Source of the DNA: Pricia mediterranea | Lineage (GTDB): Bacteria; Bacteroidota; Bacteroidia; Flavobacteriales; Flavobacteriaceae | Assembly (NCBI RefSeq): GCF_032248455.1 | Contig: NZ_JAVTTP010000001.1 | Location: 2,602,501-2,666,500 of the forward strand | Direction: 5' to 3' | DNA length: 64,000 bases | Part shown: in pieces, positions 18,079 through 26,845 of the stretch | Layout: each line of letters starts with the position of its first letter | Numbering within the stretch: position 1 is the stretch's first letter | Notes under the pieces: generated by a model | Databases searched by the model: none | What the model was told of the DNA's origin: nothing | Seen by the model: only the letters and a program-made list of their open reading frames with translations | Translations under genes and position numbers: made by a program

Positions 18079-18738
18079 GTGACATCGGCGGAAGAGGATT
18101 ATATTAGAACCATTTACGATTTGGGCAGGGGGAGTCACCGATTGGTGCCAACGAACGCCATCGCCGAGCGGATGGCCACCACACCGGCTTCCGTTACCGA
18201 TATGGTCAAAAAACTGGCGCAAAAGAATATTGTCGAACACCGAATGTATAGAGGGGTAAGACTTACCGAAGCGGGAAGGTCCGCTGCCTTGTCAATTCTA
18301 CGAAAAGAGCGCTTGTGGGAGGTCTTTTTGGTACAGAAACTGGAGTTGGCAATGGATACGGTACCCGAAATCGCTCGGCAGTTGAAGCATGTACAAAACA
18401 CAACGCTTATCGATAAATTGGAGGCACATTTGGATTTTCCGACAGTGGCACCTTCGGGAGAGCCTATCCCGTCAAGGGAAGGGGAGTTCAAAAAGTCGAT
18501 AAAAAGGCTCTTGAGCGACCTGCCCGTGGGAGCCTCGGGCATCTGCACGGCAACCAAGGATGCTTCCACTGCGTTTCTTAACTTTTTAGAGAAGAATCGA
18601 ATTGCTATAGGGAGCCCAATCCGAATTTTGGACAAAGAGCAGTTCGACGGTTCACTTGGCATTCAGGTCGGTAACCGTGAAATGCGGATTTCGGAACGGA
18701 TTGCGGCGAATCTATTCATCGAGGTAGAAGAGGGTTAA
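18079..18738 (+). CDS. DtxR/MntR family metal-dependent transcriptional regulator
   Basis: 219 residues starting at a GTG (18079). The N-terminal winged HTH (SAEEDYIRTIYDL ... AERMATTPASVTDMVKKLA) spans about 1-60. The metal-binding and dimerisation domain (RKERLWEVFLVQKL ... LEAHLDFP) spans about 70-135, and a C-terminal SH3/FeoA-like domain (GSPIRILDKEQFDGSLGIQV) spans about 148-219. It probably senses Fe(II) or Mn(II) and represses metal-uptake genes. No transporter is adjacent. Confidence 0.9.
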   Translation: MTSAEEDYIRTIYDLGRGSHRLVPTNAIAERMATTPASVTDMVKKLAQKNIVEHRMYRGVRLTEAGRSAALSILRKERLWEVFLVQKLELAMDTVPEIARQLKHVQNTTLIDKLEAHLDFPTVAPSGEPIPSREGEFKKSIKRLLSDLPVGASGICTATKDASTAFLNFLEKNRIAIGSPIRILDKEQFDGSLGIQVGNREMRISERIAANLFIEVEEG

Positions 18739-18872
18739 CCGTTGTCATTATCGTCAATTGCAGCCTTGGCCCACATCGGTCGGCATCGGTCTCGAATTTT
18801 CGGGTCCTCTGGCAGGCTTGCGAGGTCTGGGCATTTACGATGTGTCACTCATCTGGTCACCTCGGCCTTGTC

Positions 18873-21506
18873 TTACCGATTGATCTCCTCGATTAGATTG
18901 GCCACCAGTGCGGTCCATCCAGTCTGGTGGGAGGCCCCTGCACCACGGCCGTTATTGCCATCGAAATACTCGTAAAAAAGGATCAGGTCTTTGAAATGCT
19001 CATCGGAATAGCGCTTTTGGTGCAATGCGTTTACCGGTCGCCGGCCATTTTCATCCTCCTTAAAAATACCGATAAGCCGTTTACTGATCTCGAATGCAAT
19101 TTCCTTTAGGTCGAGGTAATTGTCGCTGCCCGAGGGGTAGGGAATTTTAATGTCGTCGCCGAAATAGTTGTGGTATTCCTTGAGGGTGCTGATAAACAGG
19201 TAGTTCATCGGAAACCAGATGGGACCGCGCCAATTGGAGTTGCCCCCGAACATATCGGTAGTCGATTCGGCGGGCTGGTATTGAATGCCGTAGGTGGCCC
19301 CGTTGATCTCAATGTTGTACGGATTCCCATGCGCCTTTGACAACGATCGGATACCGTAATCGCCTAAAAATTCATCTTCGTTCAAGAGACTCTCCACCAA
19401 TTTTTTTAGACGTTCACGGGGAACCAGTGACAAGAGCACGTCTTTGTCGGTAGCAAATTCCTCGACGACCTGATATTTATTGGTCTCCATCCGGTATTTT
19501 CTGTACCAGGCCATACTTGCCCTGAAGCGCGGCAGTCGGTCGAGGTGTTCTTTTCTGATATTCAGCACTCCGGTCATCGACAGCAATCCTGAAATGGATC
19601 GCACCTTGATCGGGATGGAACGCCCTTCGGGCAGAATCAGTTTGTCGTAGAAAAAACCTTCCTGTTCGTCCCAAGAGCTCGATGAGCCTTCACTGATTTT
19701 ATTGAGGGCTTCCGCGATAAATACAAAATGTCCGAAATATTTCAGGCACATGTCCTCAAAGGTGTCATCGTCCAAGGCAATCTCAAGGGCCATTTCAAGC
19801 ATGTTAAGGCAGTAGAGCGCCATCCACGAAGTGCCGTCGACCTGTTCGAGGGTGCCCCCACCGGGGATGCCGTTGCTGCGGTCGAAGACCCCGATGTTGT
19901 CAAGGCCGAGAAATCCGCCCTCGAAGACATTGTTCTCCGAACTGTCTTCCCGATTGACCCACCAGGTAAAGTTCAGGGCCAATTTGTTGAACATGCGTTT
20001 GAGGAACTTGATGTCCCCCTCGCCCGTTTTGCGCTGTTCCATCTGATAGATCTGAATGGCGGCCCAGGCCTGAACAGGCGGGTTGACGTCGCTAAAATTC
20101 CATTCGTAGGCGGGTATCTGTCCGTTGGCGGCCATATACCACTCCTTAGTGAACAAAAGCAGCTGTTTTTTAGCGAATTCGTGGTCGATCATCGAGAAGG
20201 TGACACAATGGAAGGCGGAATCCCAGGCTGCGAACCAAGGATACTCCCAGGCGTCGGGCATGGAGAGAATATCGTGATTGCGAAGCGTCTGCCAGTCGTG
20301 GTTCCTTCCGTGCCAACGTTCTTCCGGCGGGTGGGTGCCTGGATCGCCTAGCAGCCATTGTTCCACGTCATAATTGTAGTACTGCTTCGTCCACAATAGT
20401 CCTGCAAAAGCCTGTTTTTGGATTTCACGTTGTTCTTCGGATGATTTCTCGGTGACCGCCTCGAGAAAGGAACGGGATTCATCCATACGTTGTGAGAAGA
20501 CCGAATCGAAATCCTCGGCAATAGGATGGTCCATACTTTTCGGAGTCAGCCGCAGTCGGATGGTCTTGGTCTTCCCCGGCCCGATCTGCATCCGGTACAG
20601 GGGCGCAAACTTGGTGCCTTCCCTATTTTTTTCGGTCAATTCGAAATCCTCGTTGATCACCGCTTCGTGAAACAGATCTTTTTTAAAGGGATGGTCGTTG
20701 CTCCGGTTGAAGACCCGTTCCGTATTGGTCTCATTCTGGGTGAAGAGCAGGCGGTCGGGCGTATCGAAATACAGGTTGTATTTACCGACATAGGTATGAT
20801 CGACCGAGACATGGGGCGCATCCTCGGGCCCCTCTCTCTTGATGACCGGCTTTTCGGGCATGCCGACAAAGCTCCAGAAGTTACGGGTCCAAAGGGTAGG
20901 GAGCAGGGTCACCGGGGCGGGATTCGGACCCCGGTTGGCAATGGAAATTTTAATGAAGATGTCCTCTTCTTCCGCCTTGGCGTATTCGGTATAGACATCG
21001 AAATATTCGTTATTGTCGAAGATGCCAGTGTCCAGCAATTCAAATTCGGGGTCTTGCTTGCCGCGTTCGTTATTCTCGGCGACTAGGCGTTCGTAGGGGA
21101 ATTCATTCTGCGGATATTTGTACAGCTGTTTCATATAGCTGTGCGAGGGCGTGTTTTCCAAATAATAATATAGCTCTTTTACATCCTCGCCGTGGTTGCC
21201 CTGGGGGCCTGTCAGTCCGAATAGCCTTTCCTTTAAAATAGGATCGTTTCCATTCCAAAGGGCAATCGCGAAACAAATGTTGCAGTAGCGGTCGGAAATG
21301 CCCGCTAGTCCGTCTTCGCCCCAGCGGTAGGTGCGGCTACGGGCATGGTCGTGGGGAAAATAGTTCCAAGCGTCACCATTGGCACTGTAGTCTTCTCGCA
21401 CCGTGCCCCATTGGCGCTCACTGAGGTAAGGGCCCCATTTGTGCCAATCTTTCTTTTTGGAGTAGTTTTCGTCGAGCCTTTGCTTTTCTTTATTGCTTTC
21501 GGACAT
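18873..21506 (-). CDS. MGH1-like/GH63-type glycoside hydrolase
   Basis: 877 residues from the ATG at 21506. The frame is open to 21602, but the first 32 residues (PKKLYPIRIARRRR...) look like translated upstream DNA. No signal peptide, so it is cytosolic. The N-terminal beta-domain (about 1-330) includes GPYLSERQWGTVREDYS and WNYFPHDHARSRTYRWGEDG. The C-terminal (alpha/alpha)6 region has DAWEYPWFAAWDSAFHCV and PAYEWNFSDVNPPVQAWA, as in glucosidase/mannosylglycerate-hydrolase-like GH63 proteins. The specificity is unknown; an alpha-glucoside or compatible-solute substrate is plausible. It is convergent with the regulator gene. Confidence 0.85.
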   Translation of the reverse strand: MSESNKEKQRLDENYSKKKDWHKWGPYLSERQWGTVREDYSANGDAWNYFPHDHARSRTYRWGEDGLAGISDRYCNICFAIALWNGNDPILKERLFGLTGPQGNHGEDVKELYYYLENTPSHSYMKQLYKYPQNEFPYERLVAENNERGKQDPEFELLDTGIFDNNEYFDVYTEYAKAEEEDIFIKISIANRGPNPAPVTLLPTLWTRNFWSFVGMPEKPVIKREGPEDAPHVSVDHTYVGKYNLYFDTPDRLLFTQNETNTERVFNRSNDHPFKKDLFHEAVINEDFELTEKNREGTKFAPLYRMQIGPGKTKTIRLRLTPKSMDHPIAEDFDSVFSQRMDESRSFLEAVTEKSSEEQREIQKQAFAGLLWTKQYYNYDVEQWLLGDPGTHPPEERWHGRNHDWQTLRNHDILSMPDAWEYPWFAAWDSAFHCVTFSMIDHEFAKKQLLLFTKEWYMAANGQIPAYEWNFSDVNPPVQAWAAIQIYQMEQRKTGEGDIKFLKRMFNKLALNFTWWVNREDSSENNVFEGGFLGLDNIGVFDRSNGIPGGGTLEQVDGTSWMALYCLNMLEMALEIALDDDTFEDMCLKYFGHFVFIAEALNKISEGSSSSWDEQEGFFYDKLILPEGRSIPIKVRSISGLLSMTGVLNIRKEHLDRLPRFRASMAWYRKYRMETNKYQVVEEFATDKDVLLSLVPRERLKKLVESLLNEDEFLGDYGIRSLSKAHGNPYNIEINGATYGIQYQPAESTTDMFGGNSNWRGPIWFPMNYLFISTLKEYHNYFGDDIKIPYPSGSDNYLDLKEIAFEISKRLIGIFKEDENGRRPVNALHQKRYSDEHFKDLILFYEYFDGNNGRGAGASHQTGWTALVANLIEEINR

Positions 21507-21718
21507 ATTTTTTTGCAAGAAATTAAGTTCGAAATATATAAAATTTAAAGTTCTTCGCCTTCTTGCGATGCGAATGGGATACAATTTTTTTGGAAAAGCC
21601 AAAATTCAATAGGATCCTATAGCTTGTACGTGAATTAAACGATATCTTGCACTTACGGCAAGGTAACATTGAACCCATGGACCCGGCCCGACCCTTTTGA
21701 TTTTGAAACATCTGAGCG

Positions 21719-22192
21719 ATGAACGAAGTTTTTTTCGACGAAATACGAATTGGAAATTATAAAAAGGTAAAGACCATGTTGGCCAATAACCCGTTGCTAC
21801 TTGATAGTAAGGACCAACGCGGCTCTACCCCGCTGATCATGGCGACCTATTACGACGAACCCAAGATTACCGATTTATTGTTGCGGCATGGGGCCAAGAT
21901 CGAAGCTCGAGATGCCGCGGGCAACACAGCGCTGATGGGGGTTTGTTTTAAAGGCTATGAAGATTGTGCCGAAAAACTGATAAACAATAGGGCCGATATC
22001 AATGCGCAGAATGCCATGGGGGCTACTTCCCTCATCTATTCCGTAAACTTCGACCGGCCAAGGATCGCCAAGCTGCTGTTGGAAGCAGGTGCCGATACCA
22101 CGATCAAGGACAACCGCGGCAACACCGCTTTGGATTACGCCAGGATTCATGGAAACCTCAAGCTGATCGCGTTGCTGGAAAATAACAATTGA
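21719..22192 (+). CDS. Ankyrin repeat protein
   Basis: 157 residues, no signal peptide. About four ankyrin repeats are visible: QRGSTPLIMATYYDEPKITD, AAGNTALMGVCFKGYEDCAE, AMGATSLIYSVNFDRPRIAK and NRGNTALDYARIHGNLKLI. It is a probable protein-protein interaction module; no enzymatic domain and no specific partner can be named. The nitrilase-family gene starts 25 bp downstream in the same direction, suggesting co-transcription. Confidence 0.88.
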   Translation: MNEVFFDEIRIGNYKKVKTMLANNPLLLDSKDQRGSTPLIMATYYDEPKITDLLLRHGAKIEARDAAGNTALMGVCFKGYEDCAEKLINNRADINAQNAMGATSLIYSVNFDRPRIAKLLLEAGADTTIKDNRGNTALDYARIHGNLKLIALLENNN

Positions 22193-22216
22193 TCTATCAA
22201 TGAAACCCTCAAACGA

Positions 22217-22990
22217 ATGAAAGGTATCTTGAAAACTGCGCTCTTGCAATACCCCTTGGTCTGGGAAGATCCCGAAGCCAACCGAAACCGTTTTTCGGAG
22301 GTTTTGAAGGATGTTTCCCCGGATACCGATATTATCGTGCTTCCCGAAATGTTCAATACCGGTTTTACCATGACCCCCGAAAACGTGGCCAAAGAGGAAG
22401 GTCCCAAGACCGTGGATTGGATGCTACAAAAATCCCTGGAAACCAACGCCGCCCTCGCCGGAAGCATTCCATTTTACGAGAACGGAGCGTTTACGAACCG
22501 CCTCTTTTTTGTTCAGCCCGATGGAAAGACCGCTTCTTACGACAAACGGCATACCTTTACCTTGGCCGGGGAGGACAAGGTTTACGACGCAGGCGCGGAT
22601 AGGATGCTTGTGGATTTTAGGGGCTTCCGGATTTGCCCCCTTGTCTGTTATGACCTGCGCTTTCCCGTTTGGTCGCGAAACACCGACGATTACGACGTAC
22701 TTATCTATGTCGCCAATTGGCCTGAAGTGCGTATTACGGCCTGGGACGCCCTTTTGAAAGCGAGGGCCATCGAGAATATGGCCTATTGCATCGGGGTCAA
22801 CCGGGTAGGAACGGACGGGTCCGGCCATGCGTATAACGGACATTCCGCGGTATATGACCCGTTGGGGGAGCGGACGGCATTTTCCGAAAAGGAGGAAATT
22901 GTCCATACCATCTTATCCAAAGCCCATATCGGATCGGTCAGAAAGAAGCTGCGGTTTCTGGAGGATAGAGATCATTTTAAACTTCTTTGA
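22217..22990 (+). CDS. Nitrilase-superfamily amidohydrolase, omega-amidase/YafV-like
   Basis: 257 residues. The catalytic triad is visible: Glu44 (LPEMFNTGF), Lys110 (YDKRHTF) and Cys144 (CYDLRFPVW). The short length and these contexts match omega-amidases, which hydrolyse alpha-ketoglutaramate or alpha-ketosuccinamate in transamination side-product repair and methionine salvage. Cytosolic. It follows the ankyrin gene by 25 bp. Omega-amidase is the most likely activity, with another small amide possible. Confidence 0.87.
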   Translation: MKGILKTALLQYPLVWEDPEANRNRFSEVLKDVSPDTDIIVLPEMFNTGFTMTPENVAKEEGPKTVDWMLQKSLETNAALAGSIPFYENGAFTNRLFFVQPDGKTASYDKRHTFTLAGEDKVYDAGADRMLVDFRGFRICPLVCYDLRFPVWSRNTDDYDVLIYVANWPEVRITAWDALLKARAIENMAYCIGVNRVGTDGSGHAYNGHSAVYDPLGERTAFSEKEEIVHTILSKAHIGSVRKKLRFLEDRDHFKLL

Positions 22991-23062
22991 ACGAAATATG
23001 AACAGGCGTTTGGAATTCACTCCGTTGTTCCGACTTAAAAAAGCTGGGCAATACCTATTCCA

Positions 23063-23160
23063 GTCAACAGTCACAGTGTTCCCGTATCTCGTCATGGGTC
23101 ACCCATCACCATAGTTCCATCTTCCGTCAGCGGTCACCTGTGCCGTCTCCCGTCGGCACA
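23063..23160. repeat. Degenerate heptamer-phased tract, GTCANNN type
   Basis: Fourteen consecutive 7-base units in one register fill the gap between two convergent genes, ending 4 bases before the Ig-like gene's stop. Units include GTCAACA, GTCACAG, GTCATGG, GTCACCC, ATCACCA, GTCAGCG and GTCACCT. The repeat is imperfect, but the 7-base phase holds throughout. Confidence 0.6.
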
Positions 23161-23163
23161 GTT

Positions 23164-24789
23164 TCAGTTCCTGAACGTAAACGTCTCCTCCAGCTCCCAG
23201 TTCGCCCGCACCTCTACGGTATCGGGGTAGTAGCTCACCTTTTCGGGCTGCCTCTTCTTTAGGAAATCGCCGGTATCCCATTTTTGGTTTCCGTTTTCGT
23301 CGAAGATTACGCGGATGAAATACTTGGCCGGTTCGATGTTATTGAAACTGATGGGTTTTGGGTCCGTCGCAAAGCTTTCGCGTTTGAGGTTCCCCTGTTC
23401 GTCGGTCAGTTCAACTATCAAAGGGTACGCCGAACTATCGGCCTCGATGTTGAATTTCAAATTACCGAGGTCGGCATAACTTTGGGTCGTCAAATTGTAC
23501 AACAGGCTATCGTTGGTCTCCCCAAAGAAATCGGTAATCGCCCCGGGTAACAGGTCGATCTGGTAGTTTTGATTGGGAGCGACTTTAAAGTCGAAATCCA
23601 CCCGGTTTTCCAGGGTATCCAGGGCTGCTGTAAAGGACACCGACAAGGAGTCCTGGTCCATCATACTGATCTTGGTCGTATCAACATTTGTCAGCGGGGT
23701 ATTGGCCGCGATATAAAATGGGTCGTGGAAATTAAGGGAACCGTTTTGGCTAGGGTTCAATTGCAAAGAGTCTATATCTACTTTACGAGTTTTCACGGTA
23801 AAGGTATCGATGACCTTCGCCTTTTCATTGGTTATCTTGAAAAGAATTGAATCCATCTCAAAAGGAGTAAACCAATAATTAAGGGTGTCTTTGTTGCGCT
23901 CTTTCAGTATTTTAGTGCGTACCGTATCGGGAAGCGGGGTCAGCGGCTCGATCTCAACCTCGGAGGCATCCCCAAAGTAACCGAACTGAATGCGGTTTTT
24001 GGCCGTGAGACTGGGCACGGCCATGTTGTAGTTAGGTACTTCCTTAAAAAGGGTCAATAGATAGGTCGAATCGGTGGGCAGGGTCAAAGTATCTTCCATA
24101 AACGCTATTTTATCGACGTTTTGGTCAAAGACGTTGTTTTTGGCCTCGTCCTTAAGGGCGAATAGCTTATACTGGCCTTCCTTTAGGTTTTTTAGCCTGA
24201 AAACCACGGTGCTGTCCAACGTGTTGGTTATGTAGTTCGGCGGCCTTTTAAAAATGGTCGAATCGGTGTAAGAGGTATCGATTTCGTAGAGCATCACACT
24301 GATAAACTCGTCTGCCTTTCTCTTGAAGGCGTCTTTGACAACCCCCGCCACATCCAATGAATCGATATAGTCTCCCGTAGAAAACACGTAGGTCAGAAAA
24401 CTGCTGGGGTTACCTTCGTTATTGTCCTGTACGCTCTGCCCGAAATTGATGGTGTAGGTCGTATTTTCCCGAAGGGTATCCTTGAATTTTAGTTCGAGAA
24501 ATTTACTTGCGGCCCCCTGGGGCTTGATTTCAGGCTGGTATTTAAGAGGTGGGGAGACGATTAGTTGATTCTGAACGTCCTGCAGCTTAATAAACTCATC
24601 AAAGTAAAGTCGGATGCGATTGGCGTCGAAATTGACCGTCATGCTGTTGGGCTCTGTCCTTAGAAGTTGGGGCGGGGTTATGTCCTTGGGTCCCCCACTG
24701 GGACTTCCACGTCGTGCGCATTGCCAGAGGGCGGATGCCAAAAGCACTAGAAAGAGAATCACCGTTAAACGACGGAGGATACAGGCCAT
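23164..24789 (-). CDS. Ig-like (Big_5) domain lipoprotein
   Basis: 541 residues. The signal peptide has a lipobox (ASALWQC near 19-24) followed by RRGSPSGGPKDITPPQ, the characteristic start of a conserved Bacteroidota lipoprotein family. A Big_5-type Ig-like domain follows at about 40-135 (VNFDANRIRLYFDEFIKL ... TYTINFGQSVQDNNEGN). The remainder is beta-rich, with a C-terminal segment (FNNIEPAKYFIRVIFDENGN) of the kind used in cell-surface proteins. The function is unknown. It is transcribed away from the MITE-like element. Confidence 0.85.
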   Translation of the reverse strand: MACILRRLTVILFLVLLASALWQCARRGSPSGGPKDITPPQLLRTEPNSMTVNFDANRIRLYFDEFIKLQDVQNQLIVSPPLKYQPEIKPQGAASKFLELKFKDTLRENTTYTINFGQSVQDNNEGNPSSFLTYVFSTGDYIDSLDVAGVVKDAFKRKADEFISVMLYEIDTSYTDSTIFKRPPNYITNTLDSTVVFRLKNLKEGQYKLFALKDEAKNNVFDQNVDKIAFMEDTLTLPTDSTYLLTLFKEVPNYNMAVPSLTAKNRIQFGYFGDASEVEIEPLTPLPDTVRTKILKERNKDTLNYWFTPFEMDSILFKITNEKAKVIDTFTVKTRKVDIDSLQLNPSQNGSLNFHDPFYIAANTPLTNVDTTKISMMDQDSLSVSFTAALDTLENRVDFDFKVAPNQNYQIDLLPGAITDFFGETNDSLLYNLTTQSYADLGNLKFNIEADSSAYPLIVELTDEQGNLKRESFATDPKPISFNNIEPAKYFIRVIFDENGNQKWDTGDFLKKRQPEKVSYYPDTVEVRANWELEETFTFRN

Positions 24790-24863
24790 AATCTGAACGA
24801 ATTCGGAACAAAGAAACGATAATTTTGATAGGGGTTCGAGACGATAAAGGGTTTTTTAACAAA

Positions 24864-25034
24864 GAACTCGTTTAGACTTTCTCTTTTACCTGCAAATTTC
24901 ACATTTTATATCCTAATTTTGCGTTTTACCGCACCGTAGCTATCGCTATGCCGCTCAAAAAAACCTTGATTAGGGCACAGAAGCCTCCCGAAAGCTTTCG
25001 GGATCGGTTCCGAACAAAAAGTCTAAATGAGTTC
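24864..25034. mobile_element. MITE-like element with 17-bp inverted ends
   Basis: GAACTCGTTTAGACTTT (24864-24880) and its reverse complement with one mismatch (25018-25034) bound 171 bp between two minus-strand genes. Inside are a perfect 18-base palindrome (24986-25003), a CGTAGC/GCTATG near-palindrome and a plus-strand TAATTTTG box (24914-24921). There is no ORF. Size and inverted ends fit a miniature non-autonomous element; no target-site duplication was established. Confidence 0.45.
24986..25003. repeat. Perfect 18-base palindrome TCCCGAAAGCTTTCGGGA
   Basis: Exact self-complementary sequence inside the MITE-like element. It can form a stem but is not followed by a T-run. Confidence 0.8.
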
Positions 25035-25075
25035 AAGGTCTCTTCGCTCTATTTAAACCTACTACTATTGGAAAA

Positions 25076-25795
25076 CTAATTCCACAACTTCGGCACGACC
25101 GCCATACTGGCCAGGTAAACGGTTGTGCCGGAGCCCTGTTGCAGCGTCCGCGCGCAGGTTTCCATAGTGGCGCCAGTGGTGATGACGTCATCTACCAAAA
25201 GGATGTTCTTATTTTTAATATAATCGGAATCCGACAAGGTGTACAGCTTCCTGCCGTCATGCCATCTTCCAATTCTTCCCTTTTTGGTCTGGGTCTTGGT
25301 ATTTGCTGTCTTAATGAGGATGTGGTCCACATATTCCGCTTCGAGGTGAAGTGCCAATTTTCGGGCAAATCCCGCCACTTGATTGTAGCCTCTTATCCTC
25401 GATTTTTTAGGATGCAAAGGAACTGGAACCACCACATCGATGGTTTTTTCCAATTCGCGCTTCCCCTTTAGAAGCTGTCCGTACCAATCTCCCAAAAAAC
25501 CGCTCACACGTTCTTGGTTTTTATATTTTAATTGATGGATCAGCCGTTGTACATTGCTCTTTTCCGAGAAAAAAAGGAATGAACTGCACTTTTTGATGTT
25601 AATTCTGCCGTAAAATATACGGTCGACGGGGTTTTCTTCGTTGTAGCTATATCCAGTTAGCGGAATGTCGTTTCGACAAAGGGTACAGAGAACATTCTCT
25701 CCTCGAAATAGATGCGCGGAACAGCCGAAACAGCTCCGTGGCATCAAGACCGAATGGATATCGTTCAGTATATTTAACGCAATTTTGCCGACCAT
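25076..25795 (-). CDS. ComF family phosphoribosyltransferase-like protein
   Basis: 239 residues. An N-terminal four-cysteine zinc-binding module (C22, C25, C37, C40) precedes a type I phosphoribosyltransferase domain with the PRPP loop ILLVDDVITTGATMETCA near 198-215. ComF proteins support DNA uptake during transformation in naturally competent species, and in others the role is undefined. No other competence gene is nearby. It is divergent from the coiled-coil gene, with only about 45 bp between starts. Confidence 0.9.
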   Translation of the reverse strand: MVGKIALNILNDIHSVLMPRSCFGCSAHLFRGENVLCTLCRNDIPLTGYSYNEENPVDRIFYGRINIKKCSSFLFFSEKSNVQRLIHQLKYKNQERVSGFLGDWYGQLLKGKRELEKTIDVVVPVPLHPKKSRIRGYNQVAGFARKLALHLEAEYVDHILIKTANTKTQTKKGRIGRWHDGRKLYTLSDSDYIKNKNILLVDDVITTGATMETCARTLQQGSGTTVYLASMAVVPKLWN

Positions 25796-25840
25796 AATAA
25801 CTTGCCTTTAAAATCCTACCTAAAAGCCTACTTTCACTGT

Positions 25841-26737
25841 ATGAATGGTCAAGATAAGAAATTCAATGCTAAGATAGTCCTGACCGTCATGGTTATAGTG
25901 ATTATCGGCATACTCATCGCGTTCTACTATAGTTACGCCCAATCAGAAAGTCAGATTGGTTTTCTGGAGCACGAAAAAGAGCTGCTCGTAAAGGACCTTA
26001 CGATGATGAAAGCCGATGTCGACCGGCTTTCCGCCCTTAACGAGGTCAACGAAATAGAACTTGAGAGCTCTAAATACCGCGTGCAGCGGTTGATGGATTC
26101 CATAGGGCGATTGAATTTTTCGGTAAAAAGGTTGCGGAGTTTTAGATCCGAGCTCCGCAGGCTCGAGGCGAAGAACGATAGCCTGAAACTCAAGAACAAT
26201 TTATTGAATGACAACAATTTGCTGCTCGAAGACAAAAATAGTAAGGCACAAAAAAAGATCAGGGAACTCAGGCGCAAGAGCAGCTCTTTGGCCAAAGCCG
26301 AGGCCTTGCAGCGCGAGAAAGTAAAGGAACTGAACGAAGAATTGAAGGAAAAAACCTACCTAAAGCTTAGCAATATAGAGGGCAGTGGATTTCGCTTACG
26401 AGCAGGCCGACCCATAAAGAGCGATAAGGCCTCTGTTATCGAAAAGCTTAGAGGTTGTGTCACGATTATTGGCGATTCTGCCGCCATAAATACGAAAAAG
26501 GTAATCTATTTTCAATTTTTGAATCCGAATATGCGCGTTTTGGAAGACAATGCCAACACCATTACGGTCAACGGCAACGTGTACAGTAAGCGGGTGGAGT
26601 TTCTATTCACGGGCGAGTACACCGAGGTTTGCGATAATATTACGCTTCCGCGAGGTTCTTTGGAGGAGGGCAATTACCGAATCAATATTTTCGAGAACCA
26701 AAAATTGCTTTCCACTTCCGAATTTGAATTGAAATAA
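25841..26737 (+). CDS. Single-pass membrane protein with long coiled coil
   Basis: 298 residues from the ATG at 25841; an upstream TTG at 25802 would add 13 residues and is less likely. A membrane segment (IVLTVMVIVIIGILIAFYY, about 10-28) is followed by a coiled coil (about 35-180, rich in Leu, Glu and Lys) and a C-terminal globular region (about 185-298). That region includes GSGFRLRAGRPIKSDKA and VEFLFTGEYTEVCDNI. It is probably anchored in the inner membrane with the coiled coil in the periplasm. I recognise no assigned function. Confidence 0.8.
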   Translation: MNGQDKKFNAKIVLTVMVIVIIGILIAFYYSYAQSESQIGFLEHEKELLVKDLTMMKADVDRLSALNEVNEIELESSKYRVQRLMDSIGRLNFSVKRLRSFRSELRRLEAKNDSLKLKNNLLNDNNLLLEDKNSKAQKKIRELRRKSSSLAKAEALQREKVKELNEELKEKTYLKLSNIEGSGFRLRAGRPIKSDKASVIEKLRGCVTIIGDSAAINTKKVIYFQFLNPNMRVLEDNANTITVNGNVYSKRVEFLFTGEYTEVCDNITLPRGSLEEGNYRINIFENQKLLSTSEFELK

Positions 26738-26833
26738 GAGGTTCTGCTCTCATCGGTAAATCGGAATAGAAATATCACTTTCTCCACTTCCGAATTGAAC
26801 CCAAATAAATTTTCCGACAGGGGTTAATTATTC

Positions 26834-26841
26834 TATTTTTG
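26834..26841 (+). promoter_or_regulatory. -7 promoter box TATTTTTG for glyQS
   Basis: Matches TAnnTTTG and ends 4 bases before the glyQS ATG, so transcription should begin at or next to the start codon, giving a leaderless mRNA. Confidence 0.5.
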
Positions 26842-26845
26842 CCGC

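Noticed and set aside
18135-18662. Minus-strand ORF of 175 codons
   Set aside because: It overlaps the DtxR-like gene on the other strand and resembles no protein.
18739-18872. tRNA gene in the gap between the regulator and glycosidase genes
   Set aside because: No T-loop motif or cloverleaf could be drawn there or in any other gap of the window.
19728-20351. Plus-strand ORF of 207 codons
   Set aside because: Antisense shadow of the GH63-type glycosidase.
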